Assembly: GCF_003111605.1 (NCBI RefSeq)
Contig: NZ_MZGU01000003.1
Coordinates: 62,001 to 126,000 of the forward strand
Length of the DNA: 64,000 bases
Source: Methanobrevibacter woesei
Lineage (GTDB): Archaea; Methanobacteriota; Methanobacteria; Methanobacteriales; Methanobacteriaceae
Direction: 5' to 3'
Part shown: positions 39,750 through 49,192 of the stretch, piece by piece
How the letters are laid out: each line of letters starts with the position of its first letter
Numbering within the stretch: position 1 is the first letter of the stretch
Translations under genes and position numbers: made by a program
Notes under the pieces: generated by a model
What the model was told of the DNA's origin: nothing
Seen by the model: the letters and a program-made list of their open reading frames with translations, nothing else
The model's database searches: none

Positions 39750-40063
39750 AGAAACACAATCAAATCTGACAAATATCAAATAAAATTTATAAAAAAATTA
39801 AAAAACTGAATGTATAAAAAACTATTTTTAATTAATTAAAGATACATTCATTACATTTATTTAAAAGTAAAAATATAAATAGCTTGAATTATAAAATGAA
39901 GTAAATATTTTAGATTTTTATTAAAAAAAAAGATTAACTAATAAAATAATTACAATTTATTATATTTTTTAAATTATTTTATATGAAAATAATAAATTAT
40001 AAACCATAAAAATAAACATAAGATATAAACAATTAACCAATATTAATACTATAACGTGAAAAC
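39750..40063 (+). other. AT-rich intergenic region xerA-murT
   Basis: 314 bases with no gene. Holds the inverted repeat at 39807-39850 and the murT promoter region. I see no RNA fold and no small ORF with a ribosome binding site. Confidence 0.45.
39807..39850 (+). repeat. inverted repeat TGAATGTAT ... ATACATTCA
   Basis: Perfect nine-base arms (39807-39815 and 39842-39850) with 26 bases between, 57 bases after the xerA stop and about 210 before murT. It could be a hairpin terminator or a site for a regulator or recombinase. The sequence alone does not decide. Confidence 0.4.
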
Positions 40064-41395
40064 ATGAAAAGATTATCAATACTTGCAGGTAAACTAGGAT
40101 ATAACCTAGCAAGATTAAAAGGAGAAAATGGAACTGCATTACCTGGAAAGATTGCATTATCCATTGACAAAAATATTTTGGAGAAATTAGGAAAGAACTG
40201 TGAGAAAATTGTTTTTATCACAGGAACAAATGGAAAAACAACAACCAATAACATATCCAATCAAATTTTTGATGAACCTTACCCAGTTATTTCTAATTTA
40301 ACTGGATCCAATATGATACAAGGAGTAGCTACTCCATTAATATTAAATTCAAGGAAAAACTTCCAATATGGTATTTTTGAAGTTGATGAAGGTTCTGTTC
40401 CAGAAGTATCTGAAAATTTAACACCAGATTACTTAATCATTACAAACTTCTTCAGAGATCAGCTTGACAGATATGGTGAAGTTGAAAATACCATCATGTT
40501 AGTTCATGATTCAATAACTGACCCTGAAACAAAGCTTATTTTAAATGCTGATGACCCTTCAAGCATGTATTTCAATGACTTGCCTAATGAAAAGATTTAT
40601 TACAGTCAGAATAAAACAAAAATCTCTCAAGACAGCATAAATGTTGAAGAATCAGTTTTCTGTCCAAAATGTGGAAAACGTTTAAACTATGAATACATCA
40701 ATTATGGAAATATCGGTAAATTTTACTGTGAAAACTGTGATGTAAAAAGCCCTGAAGCTAGATATGTAATTTCTGATATTGAAGTTGACAATGAGGGTTA
40801 TGACTTTGTAGTTAATGGTGAAAAAATCAGATTGAACATTTTAGGTCTTTACAATCTTTACAATGCATTATCTTCAATTGCTCTTGCTCGTGAGGAAGGA
40901 ATTGACTGGAATATCATTAAAAATGAAATTGGGAAAATGGAATATAAAAGAGGAAGAATGGAAAACTTCCAGTATGGTGAAAAAGATGTTGTATTGGGAT
41001 TATCCAAAAATCCTATTGGACTAACAGAAGTTTTCCATACAATCAGTTACAATGACAAAAGTAAAGAAGTTATGTTCATATTAAATGATTATGCTCCAGA
41101 TGGAAGAGATATTTCCTGGATATGGGATGCTGACTTTAATGAAGTTCTTAATATTCCAAATTTAAATAAATTTTATTGCGTTGGAACTAGAGCAGAAGAA
41201 GTGGCTTTAAGACTAAAATATGAAGGTTTTCCAGAAGAAAAATTAGTGATATCTCATTCAGAAGATGAAACAGATATTGAAAAACCAATTGATGATATTT
41301 TAAGTGAAGAAAGTCCGCAAAAATATATAATTGGAACATTTACAGCTATGCCAGAAGCTAGAAAAATATTAGTAAGTAAAACAGGGGGCAAATAG
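40064..41395 (+). CDS. murT: MurT-like ligase (pseudomurein amidation pair)
   Basis: A 443-residue Mur-ligase family protein, the archaeal MurT relative. Walker A is GTNGKTTTNN at residues 54-63. It has a four-cysteine zinc ribbon in the middle (CPKCGKRL and CENC about 30 residues later) and the C-terminal DUF1727 part with NDYAPDGRDISWIWD. In Gram-positive bacteria MurT with GatD amidates the glutamate of lipid II. In Methanobacteriales the pair probably amidates a pseudomurein precursor. It lies two bases before gatD. Confidence 0.88.
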   Translation: MKRLSILAGKLGYNLARLKGENGTALPGKIALSIDKNILEKLGKNCEKIVFITGTNGKTTTNNISNQIFDEPYPVISNLTGSNMIQGVATPLILNSRKNFQYGIFEVDEGSVPEVSENLTPDYLIITNFFRDQLDRYGEVENTIMLVHDSITDPETKLILNADDPSSMYFNDLPNEKIYYSQNKTKISQDSINVEESVFCPKCGKRLNYEYINYGNIGKFYCENCDVKSPEARYVISDIEVDNEGYDFVVNGEKIRLNILGLYNLYNALSSIALAREEGIDWNIIKNEIGKMEYKRGRMENFQYGEKDVVLGLSKNPIGLTEVFHTISYNDKSKEVMFILNDYAPDGRDISWIWDADFNEVLNIPNLNKFYCVGTRAEEVALRLKYEGFPEEKLVISHSEDETDIEKPIDDILSEESPQKYIIGTFTAMPEARKILVSKTGGK

Positions 41396-41397
41396 CT

Positions 41398-42132
41398 ATG
41401 GAACTTCATATTATTGATATGTACTCCGATATTCTTAATGTATATGGAGATATTGGAAATTTACAAACATTGAAACAGAGATGTGAATGGAGAGACATAA
41501 ACACCAATATTACAAGATTTACAAAAGATAAAGATATTAATCTTGATGTTGAAAATACAGACATTATCTTAATTGGTGGAGGATCTGATTACGGTCAAAG
41601 TATTGTTTCACAGCATCTCTTAAATCAAAGAAATGAACTTCAAGAGTTTATTGATGATAATGGAGTAATATTAACTATTTGTGGAAGCTATCAAATGTTT
41701 GGAAACCTCTATTTAGATGCCAATAAAAATAAAATTCCTTGTCTTGAATTATTAGATATTGAAACAATCAGTGAAAAAGACAGATTTATTAGCAATATTG
41801 TCCTTGAAAACAACCTTGGCTTAAACCCTGAAACAATCGTAGGATTTGAAAACCATGGTGGACGTACCTATCATGACTATGACACCTTAGGAGAGGTAAA
41901 AGTAGGTTTTGGAAACAACAATGAAGATGGAAAAGAAGGATTAGTTTATAAAAATTTTATTGGAACCTACCTACATGGCCCATTATTACCTAAAAATCCC
42001 CATATTACTGATAAACTTATTTCTGAAGCTCTAAAAAGAAAATATGACATAGACACTCTCAAACCACTTGATGATACCATTGAACTTAATGCTCATAAAA
42101 AAATAGTTAATCGCCTACTTGAAAATAAATAA
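41398..42132 (+). CDS. gatD: GatD-like glutamine amidotransferase
   Basis: A 244-residue CobB/CobQ-like glutaminase that supplies ammonia to MurT. The catalytic cysteine is C95 in LTICGSYQMFG and the histidine H193 in GTYLHGPLLP, close to the C94/H189 pair of S. aureus GatD. The GGGSDYGQS and NHGGRTYHD segments match the family. Its ATG follows the murT stop by two bases. The two proteins surely form one complex. Confidence 0.9.
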   Translation: MELHIIDMYSDILNVYGDIGNLQTLKQRCEWRDINTNITRFTKDKDINLDVENTDIILIGGGSDYGQSIVSQHLLNQRNELQEFIDDNGVILTICGSYQMFGNLYLDANKNKIPCLELLDIETISEKDRFISNIVLENNLGLNPETIVGFENHGGRTYHDYDTLGEVKVGFGNNNEDGKEGLVYKNFIGTYLHGPLLPKNPHITDKLISEALKRKYDIDTLKPLDDTIELNAHKKIVNRLLENK

Positions 42133-42219
42133 ATAGCCTTTAATTAACAATAAAAGTAAATATTTTATAATATTAACAACAAATAAATTAAAGCTATTAT
42201 AATTATGGAGGAGGCAAAT

Positions 42220-42831
42220 ATGAACATTAATTTTAATGATTATTATATAGCAAGAAAAAATGTATTTGAAAGAATACAAAATACAAATACTGCTACTAAA
42301 ATTTTAATGTCATTATTAATGGCTTGTTTTACAGGAATAATGGCTCAGATAATAATTCCACTTCCTTGGACTCCAGTACCAGTAACTGCTCAAACTTTCG
42401 CGGTTTTAACAGCAGGATTAGTACTTGGTAAAAAATACGGAGTTTTAAGCCAATTATTATATATCATTCTTGGTGTTGCATTTATCCCATGGTTTGGTGG
42501 TATGACTGGAGGTCTTGAAGCTCTTTTAGGATCTACTGGTGGATATCTAATTGGATTCTTAATTGCATCATACTTTATTGGATATATAAGTGAAAAATAT
42601 GCAGATGCACGTAATTTTAGAAAAATGAGTGTAGTTATTGGAATAGCTAACTTTGCATTAATTTACATTCCAGGATTAGCTGGATTAGCTATTTGGTCTT
42701 ATGTAACTCAAGGTGCATTATTAGGAATTCCTGAATTATTAATAATGGGATTTGTTCCATTTATTATAGGAGATATAGTAAAAGTATTAGGCGCTTCTGC
42801 TGTATCTAAAGTATTTTTACCAAAAGAATAA
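42220..42831 (+). CDS. bioY: BioY biotin transporter substrate-binding component
   Basis: A 203-residue membrane protein with six hydrophobic segments and the BioY motifs LPWTPVPVTAQTFAVLTAG and YIILGVAFIPWFGG. It takes up biotin, either alone or with an energy-coupling ATPase from elsewhere. I choose the ATG at 42220, six bases after GGAGGAGGC; the in-frame ATG at 42205 overlaps that site. Biotin is needed for pyruvate carboxylase in methanogens. A hairpin terminator overlaps the stop. Confidence 0.9.
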   Translation: MNINFNDYYIARKNVFERIQNTNTATKILMSLLMACFTGIMAQIIIPLPWTPVPVTAQTFAVLTAGLVLGKKYGVLSQLLYIILGVAFIPWFGGMTGGLEALLGSTGGYLIGFLIASYFIGYISEKYADARNFRKMSVVIGIANFALIYIPGLAGLAIWSYVTQGALLGIPELLIMGFVPFIIGDIVKVLGASAVSKVFLPKE

Positions 42832-42857
42832 TTATTATTCTTTATTTTACTTTTTTT
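42823..42857 (+). terminator. hairpin plus T-run after bioY
   Basis: A nine-base stem AAAGAATAA (42823-42831) with TTATTCTTT (42835-42843), a three-base loop, then a T-rich tail to 42857. The bioY stop codon is inside the stem. Confidence 0.65.
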
Positions 42858-42864
42858 GATTAAT

Positions 42865-43263
42865 ATGAAACTTAAATTAAGAGGTCATCATTTACTATGC
42901 TTACAGGGTTTTCAAGGATATGGCTATGATGAAGACTTTGTTGAAAATATGTGTGAAATTAATAGACTAAGAAAATTGGAAGATACTTACATTAAAGTTG
43001 TAAACTCTCCAGATGACATATGTAAAGCATGTCCAAACTTAGTTGATAACAAATGCATTGATGATAAAAACAATGACAAAATAATAGCTATGGATAATGT
43101 TGTTTTATCAAAAATAGACTCAGATAAAACTTATAATTCAGTGGATCTATTTAATGAAATTTCACAAATTTTTAATACATTGGAATCTGTGGAAGAATCC
43201 TGCCTAAATTGTTCCTGGTGGGAGCAATGTCTTTTTGTTAAAAAATTAGAAAATAATCGATAA
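42865..43263 (+). CDS. DUF1284 domain-containing protein
   Basis: A 132-residue cysteine-rich protein resembling DUF1284, a small family of methanogens and clostridia. It starts MKLKLRGHHLLCLQGFQGYGY. Further cysteines occur as CKACPNLVDNKC and CLNCSWWEQC, spaced as for an iron-sulfur or zinc site. The ATG at 42865 is chosen because the family starts with LRGHHLLC; an in-frame TTG lies nine bases upstream. Function unknown. Confidence 0.78.
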   Translation: MKLKLRGHHLLCLQGFQGYGYDEDFVENMCEINRLRKLEDTYIKVVNSPDDICKACPNLVDNKCIDDKNNDKIIAMDNVVLSKIDSDKTYNSVDLFNEISQIFNTLESVEESCLNCSWWEQCLFVKKLENNR

Positions 43264-43327
43264 ATATAAATATAAGATAATAAAGATATATAGAATGTTG
43301 TACTGCAAAAGTGACAACACATCAGAT

Positions 43328-43399
43328 AGTCCCGTAGGGTAGTGGCAATCCTTCTAGGCTTTGGACCCGGAGACGGCGGTTCGACTCCGCTCGGGACTA
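43328..43399 (+). tRNA. tRNA-Gln (anticodon TTG)
   Basis: A 72-base cloverleaf. Acceptor AGTCCCG (43328-43334) pairs with CGGGACT (43392-43398), followed by discriminator A. The T-arm is GGCGG-TTCGACT-CCGCT. The anticodon loop CTTTGGA gives anticodon TTG (glutamine). The anticodon stem CTAGG/CCCGG has an A-C mismatch in its middle and a T-G pair. No CCA is encoded. No intron is visible. Confidence 0.9.
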
Positions 43400-43456
43400 C
43401 TTTTATTACTATTTTTAATTTATTATTTCTATTAACATCCTTTTGTAGCTGATTTT

Positions 43457-44632
43457 ATGGATAAATTATTACTTATAGGGATAAATACTCGTAGCATGGT
43501 AAATTCAGCTCTAAAACTTAATTACGAAGTTTTTTCAACAAGCTATTTTTCAACATCTGATTTTCCAACAATTAAAAATTCAAAATCTATTTTACATGAA
43601 ACTGAAAATGAGTCAACTGGAGAATTTGATAAAGAGTACAATCCATTAAAACTGTTAGAGGAATCTGAAGAATATCTGGATATTGTAGACTATATAATTC
43701 CAATTTCAGGTGTTTTAGCTAGTGATTTTACAGGAAAATATCAGAAGTACCAAAAAAAGATTTTAGGAAATTTAGATATTGAAAAAGTTGAAAACAAATA
43801 CAAGTTTTACAAAGAAATAAAAGAGGAATTTTTAACTCCTGAAACTTTTTATGTGAAAGATATAGATGAAGCTATTAAAATTCAAAAAAGTTCACAAGAT
43901 AAACAATATATTATAAAACCCAACATAGGATCTGGAGGGTATGATACAAATCTTTTAGATAATGAATTGAATTTTGAAGAAAACAGTAGTGATTGTGATT
44001 GGATAGTTCAAGAATATGTTGATGGTGTAACTTTAAGCTCATCCGTTTTAGGAATAAAAAATAAAGCAAAAAATATAATCAACAGCAGATTATTAACCTC
44101 AAGAGACTTTGGAGAAAATAACTTCAAGTATGTGGGAAACATATTGCCTTTAGATGAAAAATCAATCTTAACAAAAATTAATAAACCAATTAATGAATTA
44201 TTAAATGAAATGAAAGAAATCTCTGAAGAGTTAATAAGAAAGTTCAGATTAATTGGATCCAATGGTATTGATTTTATCTTAAATGATAAAGGATTATATG
44301 TAATTGAAGTAAATCCAAGGCTACAAGGAACCTATGAATGCTGCCAGCAGGCACTTGGAATAAATATGCTTGAAGCACATATCAAAGCATGCCAAAATGA
44401 ATTAATAGAAATAGGAAAAGCAGAATATTATAGCTATAAAAAAATAATTTATGCTCCAACAGCTATTAAATATAAAAAACTAGAATTAAACAATATCTAC
44501 GATACTCCATATGTTGGAACCATAACAGAAAAAGAAGAACCTCTTTTAACAATAATAGAAAAAGATAAAGATTTTGATAAATTAAATGAAAAAATTAAAA
44601 AGACTAATGAAATAATTGATAAACTCAATTAA
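43457..44632 (+). CDS. ATP-grasp domain protein, carboligase-like
   Basis: A 391-residue ATP-grasp enzyme. An N-terminal preATP domain (LLLIGINTRSMVNSALKL) is followed by the ATP-grasp core: YIIKPNIGSGGYDT, WIVQEYVDGVTLSSS and FILNDKGLYVIEVNPRLQG. It resembles COG2232-type predicted carboligases of methanogens. The substrate is not known; such proteins often add an amino acid or ammonia to a coenzyme or peptide. The last codons overlap the 3' end of a small membrane protein gene on the other strand. Confidence 0.75.
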   Translation: MDKLLLIGINTRSMVNSALKLNYEVFSTSYFSTSDFPTIKNSKSILHETENESTGEFDKEYNPLKLLEESEEYLDIVDYIIPISGVLASDFTGKYQKYQKKILGNLDIEKVENKYKFYKEIKEEFLTPETFYVKDIDEAIKIQKSSQDKQYIIKPNIGSGGYDTNLLDNELNFEENSSDCDWIVQEYVDGVTLSSSVLGIKNKAKNIINSRLLTSRDFGENNFKYVGNILPLDEKSILTKINKPINELLNEMKEISEELIRKFRLIGSNGIDFILNDKGLYVIEVNPRLQGTYECCQQALGINMLEAHIKACQNELIEIGKAEYYSYKKIIYAPTAIKYKKLELNNIYDTPYVGTITEKEEPLLTIIEKDKDFDKLNEKIKKTNEIIDKLN

Positions 44633-44778
44633 AATACGCCAAGTAAGTGTATAATAAACAAAATAAAACCAATTGTTATCATAAAGGTTACAACAATCAT
44701 AGCTTTTGTAATCCAAACAAATAATCTTGCTTTATTATCAGGATCTTTCATAAATTCATCTATAGGATTACGACGCAT
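44629..44778 (-). CDS. small membrane protein, 49 residues
   Basis: A short open frame with a good AGGGAG site six bases before its ATG at 44778. The product starts MRRNPIDEFMKDPDNKARLF and has one strong membrane helix from about residue 21 to the end (VWITKAMIVVTFMITIGF and on). Its 3' end overlaps the 3' end of the ATP-grasp gene by four bases. Charged N-terminus and single helix are typical of small accessory subunits of membrane complexes. I know no family for it. It sits downstream of the ATP synthase operon, 248 bases from the end of atpD on the same strand. Confidence 0.65.
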   Translation of the reverse strand: MRRNPIDEFMKDPDNKARLFVWITKAMIVVTFMITIGFILFIIHLLGVF

Positions 44779-45026
44779 TTTTAAACTCCCTAATTTTATA
44801 TTAAATAAATAATAATTGATTACAGTAAATAGTTAATCTCATTCTAGTAAAAGAAAAATAATATTCCAGTAACTAAAAAAATAACACTATTTTTAAATAA
44901 AACATTCTAATTTTAAGTTAATTAAAAAAATAAAAATTAAAAATCTTTCATTATAGAAAAGATTTTCAATAGAGATACTTCAAAGAGAATTAAAATGAAA
45001 ATGAAAGTTGAGAAAAAGAAGAGAGA

Positions 45027-45707
45027 TTAGTTACTGTCAACTTCAGCAACTTCATTTTCAGCTTCTTTATTTTTCTCAATAGTAGATCTAATCATTTTCA
45101 ATCTTACAAAGTTTTCTCTTTCCATTTCTTGAAGTCTCATATCAATGTATTTTTCAGTGTTTTCAAATCTTGGAATCATAATATGCTCTAAAGCATTTAC
45201 TCTACGTTTAGTAGACTCAATTTCCTCAGCTAGTAAGAAAATAGTTTTTTCTACTTCACCAAGTTCAATTAAGAATTTTACTGATTCTTCGAATTTTTTT
45301 GCAGCTTCATCTAATTGTATTGTGGTATCTGTGAAACCGTAACCTCTGTCAATAATAGTTCTTTCTTCTACTTTAACATCAGTAATAGGTACAGTTACAC
45401 CCATAATACTTCTTGAAGTAATATCTACATCAATAGATTCTTTAACTGCTAAAGATGCTTTCCTTACAGCTAAGTCACCCATAGCAATTTGAGCTTCGAC
45501 TAAAGCTTCGTTTGCTTCTCTTAAGCTCCTTTCTGCATTTTCACGAATACCTTTAACACGATCTAAGATATCAAAAAACTCTTTAATTAAAGCATCTCTT
45601 TTTTCTTTAAGTAAACCATGTCCTTTAATTGCAAGTTTAGTTCTATCTTTAAGATTGAGTAATTCCATCCTTGTTGGATTTACTCCATCTAATATGTCTT
45701 GTGCCAT
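45027..45707 (-). CDS. atpD: A-type ATP synthase subunit D
   Basis: Central stalk subunit D of the A1 head, 226 residues, almost wholly helical coiled coil. The N-terminus has [19 protein letters not shown] and the C-terminal half [15 protein letters not shown], both typical of V/A-type D subunits. Last gene of the nine-gene operon. Its ATG follows the atpB stop by 34 bases. Confidence 0.95.
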   Translation of the reverse strand: MAQDILDGVNPTRMELLNLKDRTKLAIKGHGLLKEKRDALIKEFFDILDRVKGIRENAERSLREANEALVEAQIAMGDLAVRKASLAVKESIDVDITSRSIMGVTVPITDVKVEERTIIDRGYGFTDTTIQLDEAAKKFEESVKFLIELGEVEKTIFLLAEEIESTKRRVNALEHIMIPRFENTEKYIDMRLQEMERENFVRLKMIRSTIEKNKEAENEVAEVDSN

Positions 45708-45741
45708 TTAATCACCTTCATTACATGTAATGAAATTACAC

Positions 45742-47121
45742 TTAAAGATATTCTTCAATAAATTCATCTTTAACACGTTTAAGTTCAGTCTTAGGTAAGA
45801 TTTTAAGTAAGTCCCAACCAATAGTTAAAGTCTCAAAAATGGATCTATTTTCATCTTTACTTTGAGTAATGAATTGGTTTTCAAATGCTTCAGCAAATTC
45901 TAAGAATTTTTGGTCCCTTTCGGTAAGAGCTTCTTCCCCTACTACAGCAACTAAATCTCTTAATTCACGACCTTCAGCATATGCTGAGTAAAGTTGGTCA
46001 GATACACCACTGTGGTCTTCACGAGTTTTACCTTCACCAATACCACCACTCATTAAACGAGATAATGATGGAAGTACATCTACAGGTGGGTAGATACCTT
46101 TCCTGTGGATATCTTTACTTAATACAATTTGTCCTTCAGTAATATATCCGGTTAAGTCAGGAATTGGGTGAGTAATATCGTCTTGAGGCATAACTAAGAT
46201 AGGCATTTGAGTAATTGAACCTTCTTTACCTTCAATACGTCCTGCACGTTCATAAATACCTGCAAGGTCAGTATACATGTATCCAGGGTAACCTCTTCTA
46301 CCAGGTACTTCGTCCCTAGCTGCGGAAATTTCCCTTAATGCTTCACAGTAGTTAGTCATATCAGTTAAGATAACTAATACTTGCATACCTAAGGTGAATG
46401 CAAAGTATTCAGCAGTAGTTAAAGCCATTTTAGGAGTTAAAATCCTTTCAATAGCTGGGTCATCTGCTAAGTTCATGAATACAGTTACTTTTTCAAGAGC
46501 TCCAGTTCTTTCGAAATCTCTCATAAAGAAGTTTGCTTCTTCGTGAGTAATACCCATAGCAGCAAAGATTACTGCAAATTCAGAGTCATCACCAAGCACT
46601 TTAGCTTGTCTAGCAATTTGAGCAGCTAAATCGTTGTGAGGTAAACCAGATCCTGAGAAAATAGGAAGTTTTTGTCCCCTTACTAAAGTGTTCATTCCGT
46701 CAATGGTAGAGATACCAGTTTGAATAAATTCTTCAGGGAATTCACGAGAAGCTGGGTTCATTGGACTTCCGTTAATATCTAATTCTTCATCTGCAATGAT
46801 TTCAGGTCCACCGTCAATAGGTTTACCAATACCATTAAACATACGTCCCATCATGTCTCTAGATACACCGATTTTAGCAGTTTCACCGGTAAATCTAGCT
46901 TTGGTGTTTTTAGTGTTTAAGTCACTGGTTCCTTCGAATACTTGAATAACTGCAATATCTTTGGTTACTTCAAGAACTTGTCCACTTCTTTTTTCACCAT
47001 CAGGAGTTTCGATATCTACAATTTCATTGTACCCAACACCTTCTACACCTTCAACAACCATTAAAGGACCTGAGACTTCAGAAACTGTAGTATATTCTTT
47101 AGTTTTAATATTTGTGTTCAT
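45742..47121 (-). CDS. atpB: A-type ATP synthase subunit B
   Basis: Non-catalytic nucleotide-binding subunit of the A1 head, 459 residues. Seen are [20 protein letters not shown] at the degenerate P-loop position, [15 protein letters not shown], and [19 protein letters not shown] near the C-terminus. The degenerate P-loop (lacking GKT) fits the non-catalytic role. It starts two bases after the atpA stop. Confidence 0.97.
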   Translation of the reverse strand: MNTNIKTKEYTTVSEVSGPLMVVEGVEGVGYNEIVDIETPDGEKRSGQVLEVTKDIAVIQVFEGTSDLNTKNTKARFTGETAKIGVSRDMMGRMFNGIGKPIDGGPEIIADEELDINGSPMNPASREFPEEFIQTGISTIDGMNTLVRGQKLPIFSGSGLPHNDLAAQIARQAKVLGDDSEFAVIFAAMGITHEEANFFMRDFERTGALEKVTVFMNLADDPAIERILTPKMALTTAEYFAFTLGMQVLVILTDMTNYCEALREISAARDEVPGRRGYPGYMYTDLAGIYERAGRIEGKEGSITQMPILVMPQDDITHPIPDLTGYITEGQIVLSKDIHRKGIYPPVDVLPSLSRLMSGGIGEGKTREDHSGVSDQLYSAYAEGRELRDLVAVVGEEALTERDQKFLEFAEAFENQFITQSKDENRSIFETLTIGWDLLKILPKTELKRVKDEFIEEYL

Positions 47122-47123
47122 TT

Positions 47124-48878
47124 TTAAGCCTCACTGCATTGTTTAATAATATCTGCTTGGATGGATTCAACTTTAGCGTCAAATTCATCTTGTGGTACAA
47201 ATTTCATTTTACCAATTTCTTCTTTAACAGGTAAAGAAGTTAAGTTTTGAATTGGAGTTCCTTTTGCAATAGCTGCTTGAGCTTCTTTTTGGAATAAAAG
47301 AATGGTTTTTAACATTTTATATTGTTTCAATGGTGCACAATAAGTATCAATGTCATCAAATGCATTTTGTTGTAAGAAATCTTCTCTTAACATACGAGTA
47401 GTTTCTAAAGTAGCTTGATCAGTTTCTGGTAATGCATCTGGACCAACTAATTGTACAATTTCTTGAAGTTCTGATTCTTTTTGTAATAAAACCATTGCTT
47501 CATCACGAACAGCTCTCCAATCTTCTGCAATGTTTTCATGCCACCAGCCTTCAATACTATCAATGTATAATGAATAACTTTGTAACCAATCAATTGAAGG
47601 GAAGTGACGTTTATCTGCAAGTGATGCATCTAATGCCCAGAACACTTTACAAATACGTAAGGTGTTTTGAGTAACTGGTTCAGATAAGTCCCCACCAGGA
47701 GGTGATACAGCACCGACTACAGTAATTGAAGCAACTTTAGGGTCAGTTCCAATAGTGTCTACTCTTCCAGCTCTTTCGTAGAATTGAGCTAATCTAGATG
47801 CTAAGTAAGCAGGATAACCTTCTTCCCCTGGCATCTCTTCGAGCCTACCGGAAATCTCCCTCATAGCTTCAGCCCATCTGGAAGTTGAATCTGCCATAAG
47901 TGCTACATCGTAACCTTGGTCACGGTAGAACTCTGCAATAGTAATTCCAGTGTATACACATGCTTCACGAGCAGCTACTGGCATGTTGGAAGTGTTTGCA
48001 ATAAGAACAGTCCTATCCATTAAAGGATTACCAGTTTTTGGGTCTTCAAGGTATGGGAATTCAGTAAGTACTTCAGTCATTTCGTTACCACGTTCACCAC
48101 ATCCAATGTAGATAACAATATCTGCATCTGCCCATTTAGCTAATTGTTGTTGGGTAACAGTTTTACCGGATCCGAAAGGACCAGGAATAGCTGCTGCTCC
48201 TCCTTTAGCTACTGAGAAGAAAGTATCTTGTGCTCTTTGACCAGTGACTAATGGTACATCTAGGTCTAATTTTTGAGCATAAGGACGTGCTTTCCTTACA
48301 GGCCATTTTTGGAGCATTTGAACTTTTTCATCTCCTTTTTCAGTTTCGATTTCAGCAATATCTTCAACGATAGTATATTCGCCTTCAGAAACTAAACTTT
48401 TTAAAGTACCTTCCATGGTAGGTGGTACTAAGATTTTTTGTACTACAGAAGAGGTTTCTTGTACTTCACCAAGAACGTCTCCACCTTTAACAACTTGACC
48501 AACTTTTGCTACTGGTTTGAAAGCCCATTTTTTCTCTTTATCTACAGAAGGTGCATCTACACCTCTTGCAATGAAGTCACCAGATTGTGCTCTGATTAAC
48601 TCTAAAGGTCTTTGAATACCATCGAAAATGGATCCCATTACACCAGGACCAAGTTCTACGGATAATGGACCACCAGTACTTTCAACTATCTCACCTGGTT
48701 GAATACCAGCTGTTTCTTCATAAACTTGAATGGTTGCAGTGTCACCTTCGAGCTCAATAATTTCTCCAATGAGCTGGTCGTCACCTACTTTAACCATTTC
48801 GTGCATCTGGGTTCCTCTCATACCATCTGCGATAATAACAGGCCCAGCAATTTTAATAATTTTTCCTTCAATAATCAT
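47124..48878 (-). CDS. atpA: A-type ATP synthase subunit A (catalytic)
   Basis: Catalytic subunit of the A1 head, 584 residues. The P-loop is [17 protein letters not shown], followed by [18 protein letters not shown], and the non-homologous bulge region is present (about residues 110-200). [19 protein letters not shown] is also conserved. Normal length with no intein, although this protein carries one in some archaea. Its ATG overlaps the atpF stop. Confidence 0.98.
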   Translation of the reverse strand: MIIEGKIIKIAGPVIIADGMRGTQMHEMVKVGDDQLIGEIIELEGDTATIQVYEETAGIQPGEIVESTGGPLSVELGPGVMGSIFDGIQRPLELIRAQSGDFIARGVDAPSVDKEKKWAFKPVAKVGQVVKGGDVLGEVQETSSVVQKILVPPTMEGTLKSLVSEGEYTIVEDIAEIETEKGDEKVQMLQKWPVRKARPYAQKLDLDVPLVTGQRAQDTFFSVAKGGAAAIPGPFGSGKTVTQQQLAKWADADIVIYIGCGERGNEMTEVLTEFPYLEDPKTGNPLMDRTVLIANTSNMPVAAREACVYTGITIAEFYRDQGYDVALMADSTSRWAEAMREISGRLEEMPGEEGYPAYLASRLAQFYERAGRVDTIGTDPKVASITVVGAVSPPGGDLSEPVTQNTLRICKVFWALDASLADKRHFPSIDWLQSYSLYIDSIEGWWHENIAEDWRAVRDEAMVLLQKESELQEIVQLVGPDALPETDQATLETTRMLREDFLQQNAFDDIDTYCAPLKQYKMLKTILLFQKEAQAAIAKGTPIQNLTSLPVKEEIGKMKFVPQDEFDAKVESIQADIIKQCSEA

Positions 48879-49192
48879 TTAACCATCTCTACCCCAATAA
48901 CTCTTTTAATAAGATCTGCCATTTGATCAGATGATCCTTCAGAGGACCCGTCTTTATCAGGTATTTCAATTATCATTGGCAATACATTAGAACCTATTTT
49001 TCTATTAATATGTTCTCTAATTTCATTAGCTAATACTTGAGTAATTATAATAATAGAAACTTCTTCATCTAAAAGTTTGTCAAAAGCAATAGTAGTTTCT
49101 TCAGCTGATTTAACAACTTCAGTTCTTTTGACTCCACCAAGTCTAAAACCGGTAACGGTATCAATATCTCCAATAACAGCTACTGAACTCAT
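48875..49192 (-). CDS. atpF: A-type ATP synthase subunit F
   Basis: Central stalk subunit F, 105 residues. The family start [17 protein letters not shown] and the middle [17 protein letters not shown] are present. It overlaps both neighbours by four bases (ATGA-type with atpC before it and atpA after). Confidence 0.94.
   Translation of the reverse strand: MSSVAVIGDIDTVTGFRLGGVKRTEVVKSAEETTIAFDKLLDEEVSIIIITQVLANEIREHINRKIGSNVLPMIIEIPDKDGSSEGSSDQMADLIKRVIGVEMVK

Noticed and set aside
43328-43399. tRNA read as tRNA-Trp (a TGGACC segment includes CCA on the other strand)
   Set aside because: The cloverleaf places TTG at positions 34-36, within the loop CTTTGGA typical of tRNA-Gln.
47124-48878. 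Intein in the ATP synthase A subunit or in TFB
   Set aside because: Both proteins have normal length and uninterrupted motifs.
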